A stretch of DNA of 64,000 bases, from NCBI RefSeq assembly GCF_037975245.1, contig NC_092575.1, positions 23,291,841 to 23,355,840 of the forward strand, given 5' to 3'. The notes under the pieces were generated by a model that had not been told where the DNA came from, did not search any database, and worked only from the letters and a program-made list of their open reading frames with translations. Each line of letters opens with the position of its first letter. Positions within the stretch are counted from its first letter, which is position 1. The DNA is from Apostichopus japonicus (taxonomy: Eukaryota > Echinodermata > Holothuroidea > Aspidochirotida > Stichopodidae). The position numbers and the translations under genes are program-made. This document shows positions 13,618 through 27,400 of this stretch, one piece after another.

Positions 13618-15633
13618 TCATATTTCCATATGTCATTTTGTGTTAGCAAAAGAAAGTACAAGTTATTTTATCATATATGGACGTCTGGACAACTTGGAAA
13701 TGAAATGATTTTTACTAATTTTCCTTTAGTGTAATGGTTTGGGTATTGATCTGGTACGACTTTTATTACTTAAACATGTTTCTTCGAGAAAATAACGTAC
13801 ATTTTACGATGAAAAAATGGTCTCCACTATGCTAATATTCTAATCTATACTAATATTCTACGCCTAAAATATTCCATCAAAAACCTTTCGTCAGTTGCTT
13901 GTACTTCATCACGCATAGCCTTGACGCAAAGCCATATACGTGGCTTTATATATTATGAGAGAGTAAAGATTTTGCGTGTTAATTGCAAACATTGGTTTCT
14001 GATCTCAGCCGATGCTGTGTAAATGAAATATGCTAAGTAACATCATTCTTTAACGACGAAATACGAAATCAAACCTTCATGACGTCAAATCTTAACTCAC
14101 TTCAGAGAAAGAGAAAAAAGACCGGACGCGGACTGAAGTAACTGGAAAAAAATATATATATCTGATTTTTGGATGGTACAATTGACGTCATTCATCTAAA
14201 ATTTATGCAAAGAGAGATTTTTGAAGTAAAGTGAGACATTTTTTTTTCTAGCATTCAACTTGAGTTTTCTTTACCCTACTTCCAAAGATGTGGGGAAAAA
14301 ATACGTTAGTGGGTGTTCTCTAAATACACCGTAAGTTAAGGGCGAAGTTAAAGTAATGTTTACGGCAAGAATATTGTCCTTAACAGATGTTTTGGTTCGT
14401 CAAAGGGTGTTTTGCGTTGCCTTGCATAAATTTGCGATATTTTGACTAAATCCGTATTACCATTAAATTGAATACCCTTCAATCCAAAACCAAACTTAGT
14501 AGCCTACATGGTTACATCATTCCGCTACTCATTTAATAAACTTAATTTTACTCAATACTGTTCACTTTGTGTCCCCTCAAATTTAATGCATTTTCGTATT
14601 ATCTATCCAAACAATTATTGAATAGCCCATAATACACATTCAACGTTTGAATTATATTTCCTATAATCTCTATAATATATATTTCATAATCAACCGGATT
14701 TCAGTACCCAAAACGAAATCAATCTGAAATCAATAAACCTCACGGTCTTTGATTCCTCTACCTGGAAATAATATTAATTTTTAACAACATTTCAAAACTG
14801 TAAGAATCATATTGGACATGCACACACAAAGTGTTCAATTGATCTGTGTGAACCATATCGCAGCCTGGCAGGTGTTTTTATTTTTTTGTATTACTTTTTT
14901 TTATAATCGCAAGAAATGAATTGTATGTTTTGTAAAAACAAAACTATATGAACAATGTATGATTATTGCCTTGAATCAAGGACAAACTCTTCTCACGCAA
15001 TTTACAGGATTTAAAACCCCTGGTCATTAATGACTTGTCACACGGCAAATTGTGACACAACTCAAATTGTTGTTCCCCTGCCCCTATACAATGGGTCACG
15101 TGAGTAATATAAGCAGTACGCATTCTCTGGAAGACATCTTGTAAAATGCTGCGATACTTTGATCCATATATACAAGTTACTTCGCTCCCTATTTATTCAT
15201 CGGGGTGAAGAGAGGTAGGTATAAGATGATCTCTTCGAAACCTTAGATGACTTTTTTATCATTAAAATGTATAGGATTTAGGAAACCCCATCCAACAACA
15301 CCCCACCCCACCAACCCCTTCCCTGCCATAAACGGTCGCAAGCAAGACACAACCGAAAACACAATACAACATATATCATGTCTTGAATAACTTAAATTTC
15401 TTATTCCATTCCTCGTCAGAATGATACTATGTAGTTTGATGTCACTTCTAGGTAACAACATAGAAATGCAATAACAATAATGCATGCAGATATAAGACTT
15501 ACTGAGCGATTTAATTCGCTTTACTTATAATATATGATGTTTCATTTCTTGTTTAGATTAAAGGCTAAAAATTCATCCTTGTTCGGTTGCATTGAACCTA
15601 CCAAAATCGATTCCAAGATGTACTTGTCTATGA

Positions 15634-15768
15634 GTAGCATGCATAACATGTTTGTATCAGATGAAGGTGAGGAACTATTCGCATCGTCAGTACGACTGCT
15701 TTCAAGCATGATATGTTCAGACAGTTTAGAGTGGTATTAGCATTAGGGAATTCTCCCAACTGGATGAC
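15634..15768 (+). repeat. partial copy of dispersed palindromic element
   Basis: This segment aligns throughout with 32,820-32,946. Shared landmarks include a CATGTTT..TATCAGAT segment, AAGG(T)GAGGAACT, AGCATGAT, GGTATTAGCATTA and the terminal TCCCAACTGG. Only the right-hand part is present, so it lacks the left arm that makes the other copy a hairpin. A 68-codon frame overlapping it is not considered a gene. Confidence 0.7.
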
Positions 15769-16364
15769 GCAGATCTCCATCCTCATGAATATTCGATCGA
15801 CAAGACACCACATAACTCGTCTCCGAAACAAAGCCACTGTTACACCAGAGACAATGTAAGTCACGTGACCTTTATGTTCTGACGTAGCATAAAGCAGTAT
15901 ATATAGATATACAAAAACTCGTTTTGTCGTTATTGTCAAATATTCAGTTGATAATTATATTTTCATTCTCTGATGATGTAGAAAATCCAAGCAATTTTTT
16001 TCATAATCTAATCAAATTTCAGATCTTGACCCAAATTTTCCAGACGATAGACTCAAAGGAATTAAATTAAGAAAAAAATTAGAAATCAGGTAAATGGATC
16101 ACGTGGAAACGTTTGCAATTAAAATGATAACTTGCAGACTTTGTCTCGTTGTAATATTATGTATTAACTTTATATATATTGCATTGACGATTCATCAATA
16201 CAAAATACCTGTTTCCTGTTTATTTCGTGATAAAATTGTATATAATAGCTCTATTTGGGAGAATTCAAACATTTTAATAAATACGAGGTCATTTTTTTCT
16301 TTATCCATATCAACCGCTTACAATCTACATACTATATTTTGTCAATAATAGATATAATTGTGTA

Positions 16365-16395
16365 TATTATATTATATTATATATATACATATGTA

Positions 16396-16428
<33 letters not shown>

Positions 16429-16500
16429 AATATATATATATATGCATATATATATATATAAATATTTAAATATTAAGCATATATATATATATATATATAC
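16365..16500. repeat. interrupted (TA)n array
   Basis: TATATTA and TATATA blocks with ATGTATG and ATGCATAT interruptions. Confidence 0.9.
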
Positions 16501-19500
16501 ATAATATTTACTTGTCTAAATATATCATAAGAATGTACTCCAGGAGCTAAATTATTTATATCGTCTGGAATAAGACACGAATGAAAGCTTTTTGAGACTA
16601 TTTGGTAATCACCTATCACTAGTCATTTATATTCAAATAATCAATTATTTAAAGTCACATTTAGGAGGTTCCGGATTTCTACCAAAATGTATCTTTCAAA
16701 GACGGAAAATGGGGACGTCCCCATTTGTATATATTCTAGCATTGTATACACTTACAATTTAAAACAAAATGCAGTTGTAACATGTCTACACAAGATGAAA
16801 ACCACAAGGCAATTTATTTTGTATGTATGTCTATGTGTTTGTATGGCTGAGTGTTTTTTTTTCTTGTATCATGTTGTTGTATATACTTAAGCTAAAACGA
16901 AAACCGGGTTATGGATCATCTAACCAAGACGACAAACCAGCTACGTGGCCTGATTCAGGCGAACGAGACCCCTAATGTGTAAGCTATTGGAAAGAAAACA
17001 TCCTTGCTTTTAATTACCACGAACGACTAACTAATATTAAATTTCCATTGGACGGCATGTGGAGCTTGCGGGTGGTGTATTCGCATAAAGTCTGTGTGTG
17101 TCTGCAGAGTATGAAAAAAACATCAGAGGAAGACAAACGCCAAAGCGATGTAAACCCTTTTTCTCGATCCGCTAGCATGTGGAACGCGAAAAGGGCATAT
17201 AACAACAGGACTGACAGCGGCGTTCGCAGGTGTCTTCGTATATTCGCTATAGATCACACTTAATATACGTCATGCGTAACTATGGATACGAGAAGCATGA
17301 AAAGCTTTTATTTGATAAAAAAAGACTACCGGAATAAAAAAAACTTTCATTCCACCTTCAGAATTGTTGTTTTGATTTTCACTTCAATGGATCAAATTAA
17401 AAAAAATTATCTCAAAGCTAAAAACGCTGATATGAAAAGCTTCTCCATATTTTGCTTGAAAGTCTGTTCTAAATTAAGAAGTTTCTTTCATGTATGGGAT
17501 TTGTAAGATATACGAACGGAAGTAATACTGACATAAATTAGTAAATATTGTAGTCAGATTAAGTGTTTTACAACTAATAATTAGAATCCATGTGACTGCA
17601 TAACATGGAAACAACACATAGTTTGTATGCTTCCTCGCAAGTAAACAATTCCTATCTCAAAACAGAATTATTTTTACAGTTGAAATCAAAATACTGGTCT
17701 ACAAAAGCGCTTCCGCTTTACCAGGGGATGGGGAGGGGGGTGTAACGTATTGTGTGGCTCAATAGCTATTCCTTGTATATTTACGTTTTCTGTTTAAAAT
17801 CAATTGTATATTTCGTTATTCCACTTTATATGTTACATTCCAAGATGTGTCAGTGCAAGCGCAGTTGACGCTGGTCCGTATTCACAAATTGAAAACAATA
17901 TTTCGTTTTCCGAGAACCACAGTCATCATATTTCTAAGGTAAACGTTAATGTTAGTATAAGGATTACTCTCATATTAATTTGCTCATAGTAAATAGAAAC
18001 ATCCAGAAACCGGGCAAAAGAAACATTATTTCACATGAACGGATTAATAACTACAATTAAGACAAGTCGTCTGAACTGAACATGTTTGAGACAAATATTC
18101 AAAGAAATAATTTATTCATCGTTACATGTTTCTTGAAAACAGCTTGACCCAATACCATTCCTTTAAGATTGGTTACGTATGTGATTTTATTTGTGAATAT
18201 TCATCAACACGACGACTCTGACAGTGAAGCGGTAAGCCATATAAAAAGTGACCGATTGGGGGCGGTGTTCATTGAAATTCAAGAACATTTAGCCTTCTTT
18301 AGTCATCGGTGACAAAATGGCCACTGTTAATATTTAAAATGAGCCTAATTTGGTCAACTTAACCTGGCTACCCTGCACTTTTGTGACAACTGGAAAGGGG
18401 AAACTCCTTATAACGGAAGCCAGAACGAATTTCCTACTTAAAGACCGTCGGACAACTGGTGGTATTTCCTACCGTCACAGATCTTCCCCATTCAATATCA
18501 TACGGCAGATTATATCCCGGATAGTAACATAATAACATAATTACGTGAACATTGAGTTTTCAAGCGATACAAATTAATGTGAAGATAATCCATTAATATG
18601 ATACAGCATACCAATGCCATGTGGAGATTATTTGATTAAAGACGAACAGAATTGAGAAACTCTCTCAGTAACTTCTCAATTCATATAAATAGCTACATAC
18701 ACTGTACCCATCGTTACGTCATCGATGACGTCACATTACTGCTCAGATGACCCAGATATTTCACAGAAGAGGCCACTAGAAGTAACATCAAATAGCAATA
18801 ATAACAAACGGCTTGCTTCTCTGCGACTGCATGTATTACCAATAAAGCTTTATTATAAGGACCGATGCAGAGATGTTTTATGCAATATTTAACCGGCTTC
18901 GTTCACTGTTTGAAAGAAGATAGTACTAACAACAGGTCGACAGTCAGCCCATTATTCAGTACCTCGCGACCCATCACTTGATACACAGATCGCACATACA
19001 TGCGTTTTCTTCCCATGAAAGGCATGCATCTATCGCCTCCAATACCACCAGTAGAATGATGAAACTGAAAAGAAGGTCCAGGCTTAACGTCCGGTTCTTC
19101 ATTTTAGTCCACTTAGCTCAATTCATAAACATACACACATGTACAGAAAATGAACGGCGATCATACTATTCAATGTTCATACCGTAACACATTCCATTCT
19201 ATAATTCGACACACGATGCATAGGCTTAGATCAACAAAAAAAGTTTATAACATATTTGTTTGTATGAACTTACCTTTGATATAGCTCATAAATAACACAA
19301 ATCCAAAGGTCCAATTCAGGAATTGTATCACCGCTTTCTCCTTGGTGCAGGGAGTTTGACTGCATAGCCCACGCTTGTCCACCATTTTGGAATCCCTGAT
19401 AAAGACTCTGAAGGCATCAGAAATTTGCACTCAATCACAGCAAGTTGCACTAATTATGAATCGTCGATACAATACAACAACAACGACGTCAATTTAGAAC

Positions 19501-21547
19501 TTAGTCTTAGAGTTACAGAGAAGAACGTCATAACTTTAGAATCGTTCCATTGGAATATATTCGCCTGTTTTAATATTCTCCTTATTCTCTTCGCTCTTGC
19601 ACGGTGTAATCTGCAGCCTAATGTATTCCAAAGTTGCAAGGAAACCCCTCGCAAAAGAAACCAATCTTCACCTGATAGTTCACTTACACTTCACACTTCT
19701 CTCTTCCATTTTATGTCCGGAAAAGAATAACTTTTGACTGGCCTGGTAGCCTACTATTACTGTCTTCCTTAGACGTTAAACGTGACAACCGGTTACGAGA
19801 GTTCCAGTAAAACTTACATAGGTTTGTTGACAAAAAAGACTACCGTCGCAAAGGGGACCATTAATCTCCCCCCTCAGTCGCCCCAGACCTTTAAACGCCG
19901 ATGGAATTTTCGCCGCTTGATTTGGGAAGCCAAATCATCGTTCGTTTGGGTCGGCACAAGCAATGCCCTCCGTCAACTGTCGTGGATTTGTATGAGTTAT
20001 GACACGTGCTATTTGTGTGCAGTGAGATGCCTGCGCTGTTTCATAAGACTGTACCAGGGATCCAGTGACCAGAAGTGAATTAACAACGCATGCTAAAATA
20101 ATATGCGGTGATTTTCATTGTGAATTCTTATAAAAGCGATTGAATTTCATAAAAGAAGGTCGATATCTAGTTTCATTTGTTTATTGTTTTTACAAACATA
20201 TTTCTTTAGTTTTTTTGGTGGGGACGTAGGGAAGGAGTGAGGTATATTTTGGTTGAAGAAGAATTAAACTTTGACTTTAAAATATCCAGTGCAGTAATCG
20301 AGTCAAGGAAAGCGGTGTTAAGTATGCGGTACATGAAGGAAGTTAGAGCCGATGCAATAATTGCAAATGTATTTCTTCTATCTTGAATACAAAATATCAT
20401 ATAAAATATGGTTGATTCCATGCAATGGTGTTAGTTATCCCAGATTTCTATGTAACTGAATGTTAACGTTATAACTATGAAAGATTGAGCTCAGGAATTA
20501 ACGAAATAATTTTAATTTGGAAATCAAATCAATCCATCATATGAATAACCGTCTTATATCTGAAGCGAGAAAAAATTAATGTTTAGGTTCATAGACGGTA
20601 TTTATCTTGAGTAAATACATTGAAAATATTTATTTCATTTTTCGTTGCTATCACTTCGCCGTTCATTTATTTATAATGTTAATAACTTCAACGTTTTCAG
20701 AATATTTAAAGGACGGCAATCTTACATTTAATTTATCTTTCTTTCTTTGTCAAAATATAAGCAACATTTGTCAGTCAAGTACAAATGAAAAATTAAACAG
20801 TAATTATCAACTATATGCATACTTTCATATTTCGTGTAAATGTTATTCGCAATAGATAAACGTAATTAAGCGATATATATATATATTATATATATATATT
20901 TTTTTTGCCTTTCTCGTTTTGTGGTGTAAATTGGGGAAATTGATATTTTATTTAGCAGTTAACGTTACTAACACGAAGTAGCTAAAGTGGTCACCTGCGT
21001 TGTGAAGCGAACAATGTTACGTGATGGCGGTATTTATCAAAGGAAAATGGCACTACTGGTAATGATTTCTGAGAATGATATCGTTTTGATTACTGGATGT
21101 CAGGGATATAATACGGCATGTTTTTAATTACAGCTACCATTGACAACATGAATGGTCTCACTCTCTTTGTGACGTAAGATAACTTTAAAGGAACAATCAC
21201 GATACACGAAATAAACTGACTTTCAGAGCCTCTTCCTGAAACTAATTCAGCTTATTGTGTTTGCAGTGTAGTGATTCCCGCCGAAAAATGCATAAAAACA
21301 CAAAGAAAAATTCTGAGTGTGCTGCACTATAGTATCAAAATATAACTAAAACGTTCAGAGATATACTTCCTATACGAATACTATAACTTAACAGCTTAGG
21401 CCTAGATAACATTCCTGGTAGCCTACATATAATTATCGGCTTAGGCTAACTTGTTTTGCGCATAAGTATTGGACAGGAGTTGCATACCGTACTTGGCAAG
21501 ACAATAGCTGCTAAACCGTTTAAACGGCCTGTTACCAAATATCTATA

Positions 21548-21693
<146 letters not shown>

Positions 21694-21789
21694 TGGTGCA
21701 CAATAAATTTCATACAAAATAAGCATCCTACAGAATACATATCACACAATGGGCTATCACAAACCATTTTGTACATATTGCTCATATTA

Positions 21790-22425
21790 CGAATGGCATA
21801 TCATACCTTACACTTATGGCATGATATGTATCTCACATAACACATGTCACACATAATGCACATCACACATAATTCACATCACTCATAATGCACATCACAT
21901 AATACACATCACACATAATACACATCACACATAATACCTATCACACATAATACACACCACACAATACATATCACACATAATACACATCACATATAATACA
22001 CATCACACATAATACACATCACACATAATACCTATCACACATAATACACACCACACAATACATATCACACAAAATACACATCACATATAATACACATCAC
22101 GCATAATACACATCACACATAATACACATCACAAATAATACACATCACACATAATACCTATCACACATGATACCCATCACACATAATACCTAATACCTAC
22201 AATGAGTATCACACATAATAAGTATCGCATATAAGACGTACGGTATCACACATAGTGCCTATAAGTAACACAAATTATAAGTGTAACACTTTTAATACCT
22301 ATATAATTAAATACCTATTATTCATACTATCTACCACACATAACACCTATCACACGTGATACATATCACACATAATATACATCACACATAATACACATCA
22401 CACATAATACACATCGCATACACGT
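21790..22425. repeat. minisatellite of ACACATCACACATAAT type
   Basis: A degenerate tandem array has a basic unit of about 16 bp (ACACATCACACATAAT), with variants ending CCTATCACACATAAT and some 14 bp units. It runs about 630 bp with one diverged stretch around 22,190-22,330. Two blocks of several units repeat in the same order (about 21,900-21,985 and 22,000-22,075), showing a higher-order duplication. Confidence 0.88.
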
Positions 22426-23141
22426 ACTGGTACATAATAAGCATTTCAATGCTGCATTGTGCGTGGTAAGTCCAACGGTTTATCTGATTAGGCCTACAAT
22501 GTAATTTACATTCCGGACCGAAATCGAAAAGTTCTCTTGATAAGATTGACCACTCACTAAATAACGAAAATATTCAAAAAGTTACGGTACTATTTTGGAT
22601 TCAAATTCTTGAAAAGGCATAACAGAATTCTTTTTATCAAATATCAAATTAAATTATCTCTTTATTTGCCAAGAATTTTAACCTGCAAATTTATGTAGAT
22701 TTCTCTCAATGTTTTGATCCACGGTTCATGCTCAATGAACTTGATCTCATAAATGAAAGAAATATTAAATTAACCAATCACACGTTCCGTGTGACTGCCT
22801 ATAAGTTCAGAGTATGGCATGGATATGAACTGTATCACAGAGCACTGTATATGATGTCCAGAATTGTCTCAAAAGGGAAATCAAAAGTAGCCTGTATGAA
22901 AATAGAATAAAATACCGATTCACGTCAGCTAAGTTATAGAAAAATCGATAAAAATTATATATAAATTAATCTTCGATGTACAAGCCCCGTCCCGACCCCT
23001 GCACCCCACCTACTCCCCTCTCTTCGAAGACCATCATAAATTGTTCAATCTGTGAGGTAATTGTGTGCCATTGATTAGCCAATAAAAGAGAAGCAAGTCC
23101 ACTGGGCCATTCTCGTTGATAGAGGGGCATATGAATACCCC

Positions 23142-23175
23142 AACCCCCCCCCCCAAAAAAAAAAAAAAAAAAAAA
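23142..23175. repeat. C-run adjoining A-run
   Basis: A run of cytosines is followed directly by about 20 adenines. The adenine tract could be the tail of a retroposed sequence, but no matching target duplication was visible. Confidence 0.6.
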
Positions 23176-24276
23176 CTTGTGTTCGCTCTCTTAATTCCGA
23201 GACATGCAACTGTAAAAGCATTCCTAATTCCTTTGGAAGGTAGATGGAGATTTTCATTTTCATTCATATCCAAAATCTGAAGGAAAGGAACGTTTAGTCT
23301 AACAGAAAAGAGAGTGACTATTACTTTGCCATTTAATAATTTTCTTTCTAATTTAGTTACGTTTTTTGTTTTTGTTTACTGGCTTATCTAATTCCTTAGG
23401 GGCTGCATCTTGAAACTATTATTGTTCAAATATTGAACTCTTCACAAGTGTACCTAATACACTGGCATAAGTTCCATTTTTGTATAATGATTTTTTTATA
23501 ACAATTGCTATAACTAAATTCAACATTTATAAAGGTGTTATTACGTTTGTATGAAGGGTTATTATATTTTATTAAGTCATATCACCTGTAATAACCTTAA
23601 CAACGAAAGATAAAACATATATACATAGCTTACCTTGTACTTCCAAACAGATTTCGACACTAATAGAACCCGTTTCCACAATTCATTGCAGGCAATTAAA
23701 TCTTTTACCGGTCCTATGAGTAAAACGCATTCAATGAATTCACTGTATTGCCTTGTCATTAGGGAATGTCCAACTAATCATTCCTGACATGGATTAAATC
23801 ATTGGTCAGCCCGGCACAAGAATAAAAGAAAAACATACAATAAAAGTCAACCCTGCCTCTTAAAGAATTAACAATGGTGAGAGAACAAAGGACAAGTACA
23901 TCAAGAGAGAGCAATACGAATAAACACCGAGTGAGGTAAGGCCAACAAACGACAATGGGGGACATTGTTTGCTGTTCTATTTGTATTCTTTTTATGAATG
24001 GGATTTAGAAAACCATTACGATGCTCTTTGTGGTTGTAGTGAATGATACAGTGTTCCTTCTGGTATCAGCTGATGCGTTATTCTGAAAACAACTTTTAAG
24101 TCGGGACATGGAGACATTCTTGTATACATTGCAATTAATAATATGAAAATGGACCACGGAAGGCACCATTATAAAAGATAAATTCATGAAACCTGGTTAA
24201 CATATGTATTTTTTTTTTTTAGATCCTTTTTTAGTTTCTTTTAATCCCTCAAATATACTTTTTTTTTTAAGGAAAA

Positions 24277-24442
24277 GTCGCCCAGGAAAGAACCTGGGCA
24301 CGAAAACCAAACGACTGATCCGCTCTCAACCCCAGTCCCCTTGCATCGGGACTGTGACTCTGTGATCATCGTCGGGTGTGCATCACCATTCCCCTCGAAA
24401 GGGAACGGATACTACACATGATCCAAAAGGCCGAGAAGCGAT
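24277..24442 (-). mobile_element. U2 snRNA-headed SINE-like retroposon (or divergent U2 pseudogene)
   Basis: Read on the minus strand, it begins ATCGCTTCTCGGCCTTTTGG and continues ATCATGTGTAGTATCCGTTC. This matches the 5' end of metazoan U2 snRNA, including the branch-point-pairing GTAGTA, except for a missing five-base segment (CTAAG) and few substitutions. The rest is unlike U2 but strongly structured: hairpin GTTCCC/GGGGAAT, hairpin AGTCCC/GGGACT, and a perfect terminal 7 bp stem GCCCAGG/CCTGGGC. No Sm-type AT4-6G site is evident. Beyond its 3' end is a run of eight A, then GTATATTTG, and just upstream of the 5' end is AGTATATTG. AGTATATT therefore looks like a short target duplication. 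A head, an unrelated body, an A-tail and flanking repeats suggest a SINE with an snRNA head, like the SINEU class of crocodilians. A divergent U2 locus is the alternative. Confidence 0.62.
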
Positions 24443-27400
24443 CAATATACTGTCAACTATACCAAAGCGTAAACAAGGACGGCGGAATAGGCCTTTCAAC
24501 CTGATGGAAAGAGGGTGACACTTTGCCACGAACTTAGCGGAGCAGTGGAATATGTGACTTTGATTGTGAAGGGGTAGACCCCAAAGTAGCTCAAAATGTC
24601 CCGACAAAATTCATCCCTTCGTGTAGTCTGTACCACAGATACCAGTACTTCAATAAGTTTCAATAAAGGGATATTTGTTTTCAAGATTTTCCGACAAAGG
24701 GCACTTTTTATCAACAATTTTCACAGCACAAATTAAGAGCACATGTGAATAACGAGAGGGCACTTTCTCCTTAAGAACAAACAAGGAACAAAAGTACAAA
24801 AATACCACTTTTGAGGTTTTCACAAAATTGGAGGGCAAGTTCTCATGTGCGCGCGGCTCTGTGCACAGTTGAATTTAACACATACAACTTTCTTCCAATG
24901 GATAACAGTAAACTAAACTTTTGAGTCGGTAACACCAATCCATTAAATATTAAATACTATACTAAGATTAGTATTCGAAAGCAACACCAATTCCCACTAA
25001 ACTGCATATTTTAAATTGAAAACCTTTTTGTTCAGTTGCAATTCTTCTTAAATATGAAAGACAATTGTAATTCACCTCTTTATCGAGTATGTCAGCGTAT
25101 GGCATTTCATTGGCATATGGCATTTCCCCTATTTGAGTACGATATTTCCTTCCCTTTTCTAACTTACGCACAACAGTATGAGCATAAATTCCTGTACACC
25201 TCAAACTATGTCTTATCTTATTTAAGTTTATAAGCACATAATCACATGTCCAGACATTACCTCCCTTTCATGGTCACAATCTTAACTTCCCTATAAAAAC
25301 AAAGTTTAAATCGTCTAAATGAACAAAGGGAGTGTACAGCTCTTTTTTTCTTTTTCATGTATTTATTTTCTATTGTATAAGTTAAGTAATTTCGTTCACA
25401 CACAATGACAAGTCTTTAGTCCAATAAATAGCACTCATTGTTGTAATGTTAACATTACTCGTGAATAGAATCGATAAAGACCACATGTATCGCAAAAAGA
25501 AACATTCTTACTTTGCTGCTCTGTCTACAATTATCGATAAACGAAAGTAACACGATAGGTAATTAAAGGGCTTTTTGGTAACTGTTTTCTGGGTTAAACT
25601 CTTTAGGTTAACAAACAAAATCGAAAGCAGAATGATTAATAAAGAAATCGAAGATACAAGTAGTACATGTGATAAGTCCATTCTTTAGTAATGTCCGTAT
25701 AATTTGTATTAAAGAGGGCATGTATACACTATCACGATGAAAAGGGGTAGACAAAAATGTTACGAGAGGATCAATTATTTATAGCAAGGACAATGGCGTC
25801 GCCAGGGGGCTTAAGTGCGCATGTGCCACCCCGATAAGAATAATGTTCGGTGACCCTGCTGACCCAGCCCAGCCCTGCCCCGTCCGTATGGAAAAAAATG
25901 TTGGCAGAAAGACACAACTTTGCGATTTCTACATAATTAACTTACGTCAAACCTCCAAAGTTTTTGTTGATTGAAGCTGAGATAAGTTCTAGCAATAGTG
26001 AAAACCTCAAATCTTCAGGAGGTTTTCCCTCCCCCCCCCCCCCTTCACCAGGAGGTATATGGACGGCTCATTGAATATATTCCGATAGGACTCCGCGCCC
26101 ATATTGGCGCTTCCAGCGTCGATTTTCCGACTTCTGTGCCCCTCCCCCCCCCCCTCCCCACCAGGATCTCATTTTGCTGTGCCCCCAAATCCAAATGTCT
26201 GGCAACCGCACTGATCAAGGGATTCGAAATTTGCGAATCTTAAAGACTTGTTTATATTAAATAATATAGTAAGTATATGATTATAGCTTTCGGCGCATTT
26301 GCGTTAAGTTTAAACGTCAGTTATAAGTGTTATCGCACTCCATCGTTAAAGAAATGTAGGGAACATTAACATAAATGATTAATTTAATCCACCAAATTTG
26401 TACCAGAAATGATGATATTTAGATATAAATGGGAAAGTTTTACAAATGTAACAAAAAACATTATATTGTACGTTTTGACTCACGTTTAGCGAGTGATATG
26501 AAGTGACGTATACCCAAATACAAAATATGCGATTTAAATGCTTAATATAAAGTCTTTCATGTTTGACACGAAACATTGATGATTGATACGATATAAATAA
26601 AGGTCAACAGACGTACAATGTTTTCGTAACATTATCCAGACATTCTAATCTATGAGGTACAAAAAGAACAAAGGTTTTTTCAAGAGAAACAAAGAAACAA
26701 ATTATAATTTAATTGAAAACAATTGGCGATCTTGGAAAGGATTCAATATGTTACTCGAATTGTCAGAACACGATAGCAATGTCGAGTCCAGGGCACTCCA
26801 GGGCACCCCGAGTGCACGACAATCAAGGTTCGAATCCAAGTCCAAGACCACAGCAACATCGACTCGAGTTTGGCTTCGAATTCAAGTCCAGAGAAAAGAA
26901 GTTTTTTCTCATTCCTTAGTTTGCATTCTTTCCACATCAAAAGATTTGTTGTTACTTTCAAAATTGTCAACCCGTTCTACCTCTCTCTCCACCCCCCCCC
27001 CCCCCCAACTATCTCTCTTTCACTTCCTGCTTTCAGTTATACGACCAATACTTCCAATTAATTTGTTAACTTTTAAATTCCATTTAATTTTAACCCAATT
27101 CTTAACTGTTTTATTTTTTATATTTTAGACATTCCGCGTTCATTACCATACTTTACCCTTTCTTAACAATGGCTCTTTGCAACGAACTTTAACGTTACTA
27201 TGGCTAGCATAGCAATTTATTTAATGTTTTAATGTACTTAAATGATTAAAACAGACGAAACCACATGCCTTCAGAATTGAGACGAATTGGAACGGTACAC
27301 ATATGATGATTAAGAATGACATTTGTAGACCATAGATTAGACATAGTTATATCAGTGCCCCTAAAACCGCCTTCATACACCCATCATTCATATATTGTGG

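Noticed and set aside
16094-16348. Frame with a signal-anchor-like hydrophobic stretch near its N-terminus
   Set aside because: The rest is AT-driven low-information sequence and no downstream exon in phase was found; hydrophobic stretches are common by chance in such DNA.
21790-22425. Short regularly spaced repeats, considered as a CRISPR-like array
   Set aside because: Units are contiguous 14-16 bp without unique spacers, and the genome is eukaryotic; it is a minisatellite.
26652-27128. 158-codon plus-strand open frame
   Set aside because: It passes through a C-homopolymer and low-complexity T-rich sequence, with no family resemblance.
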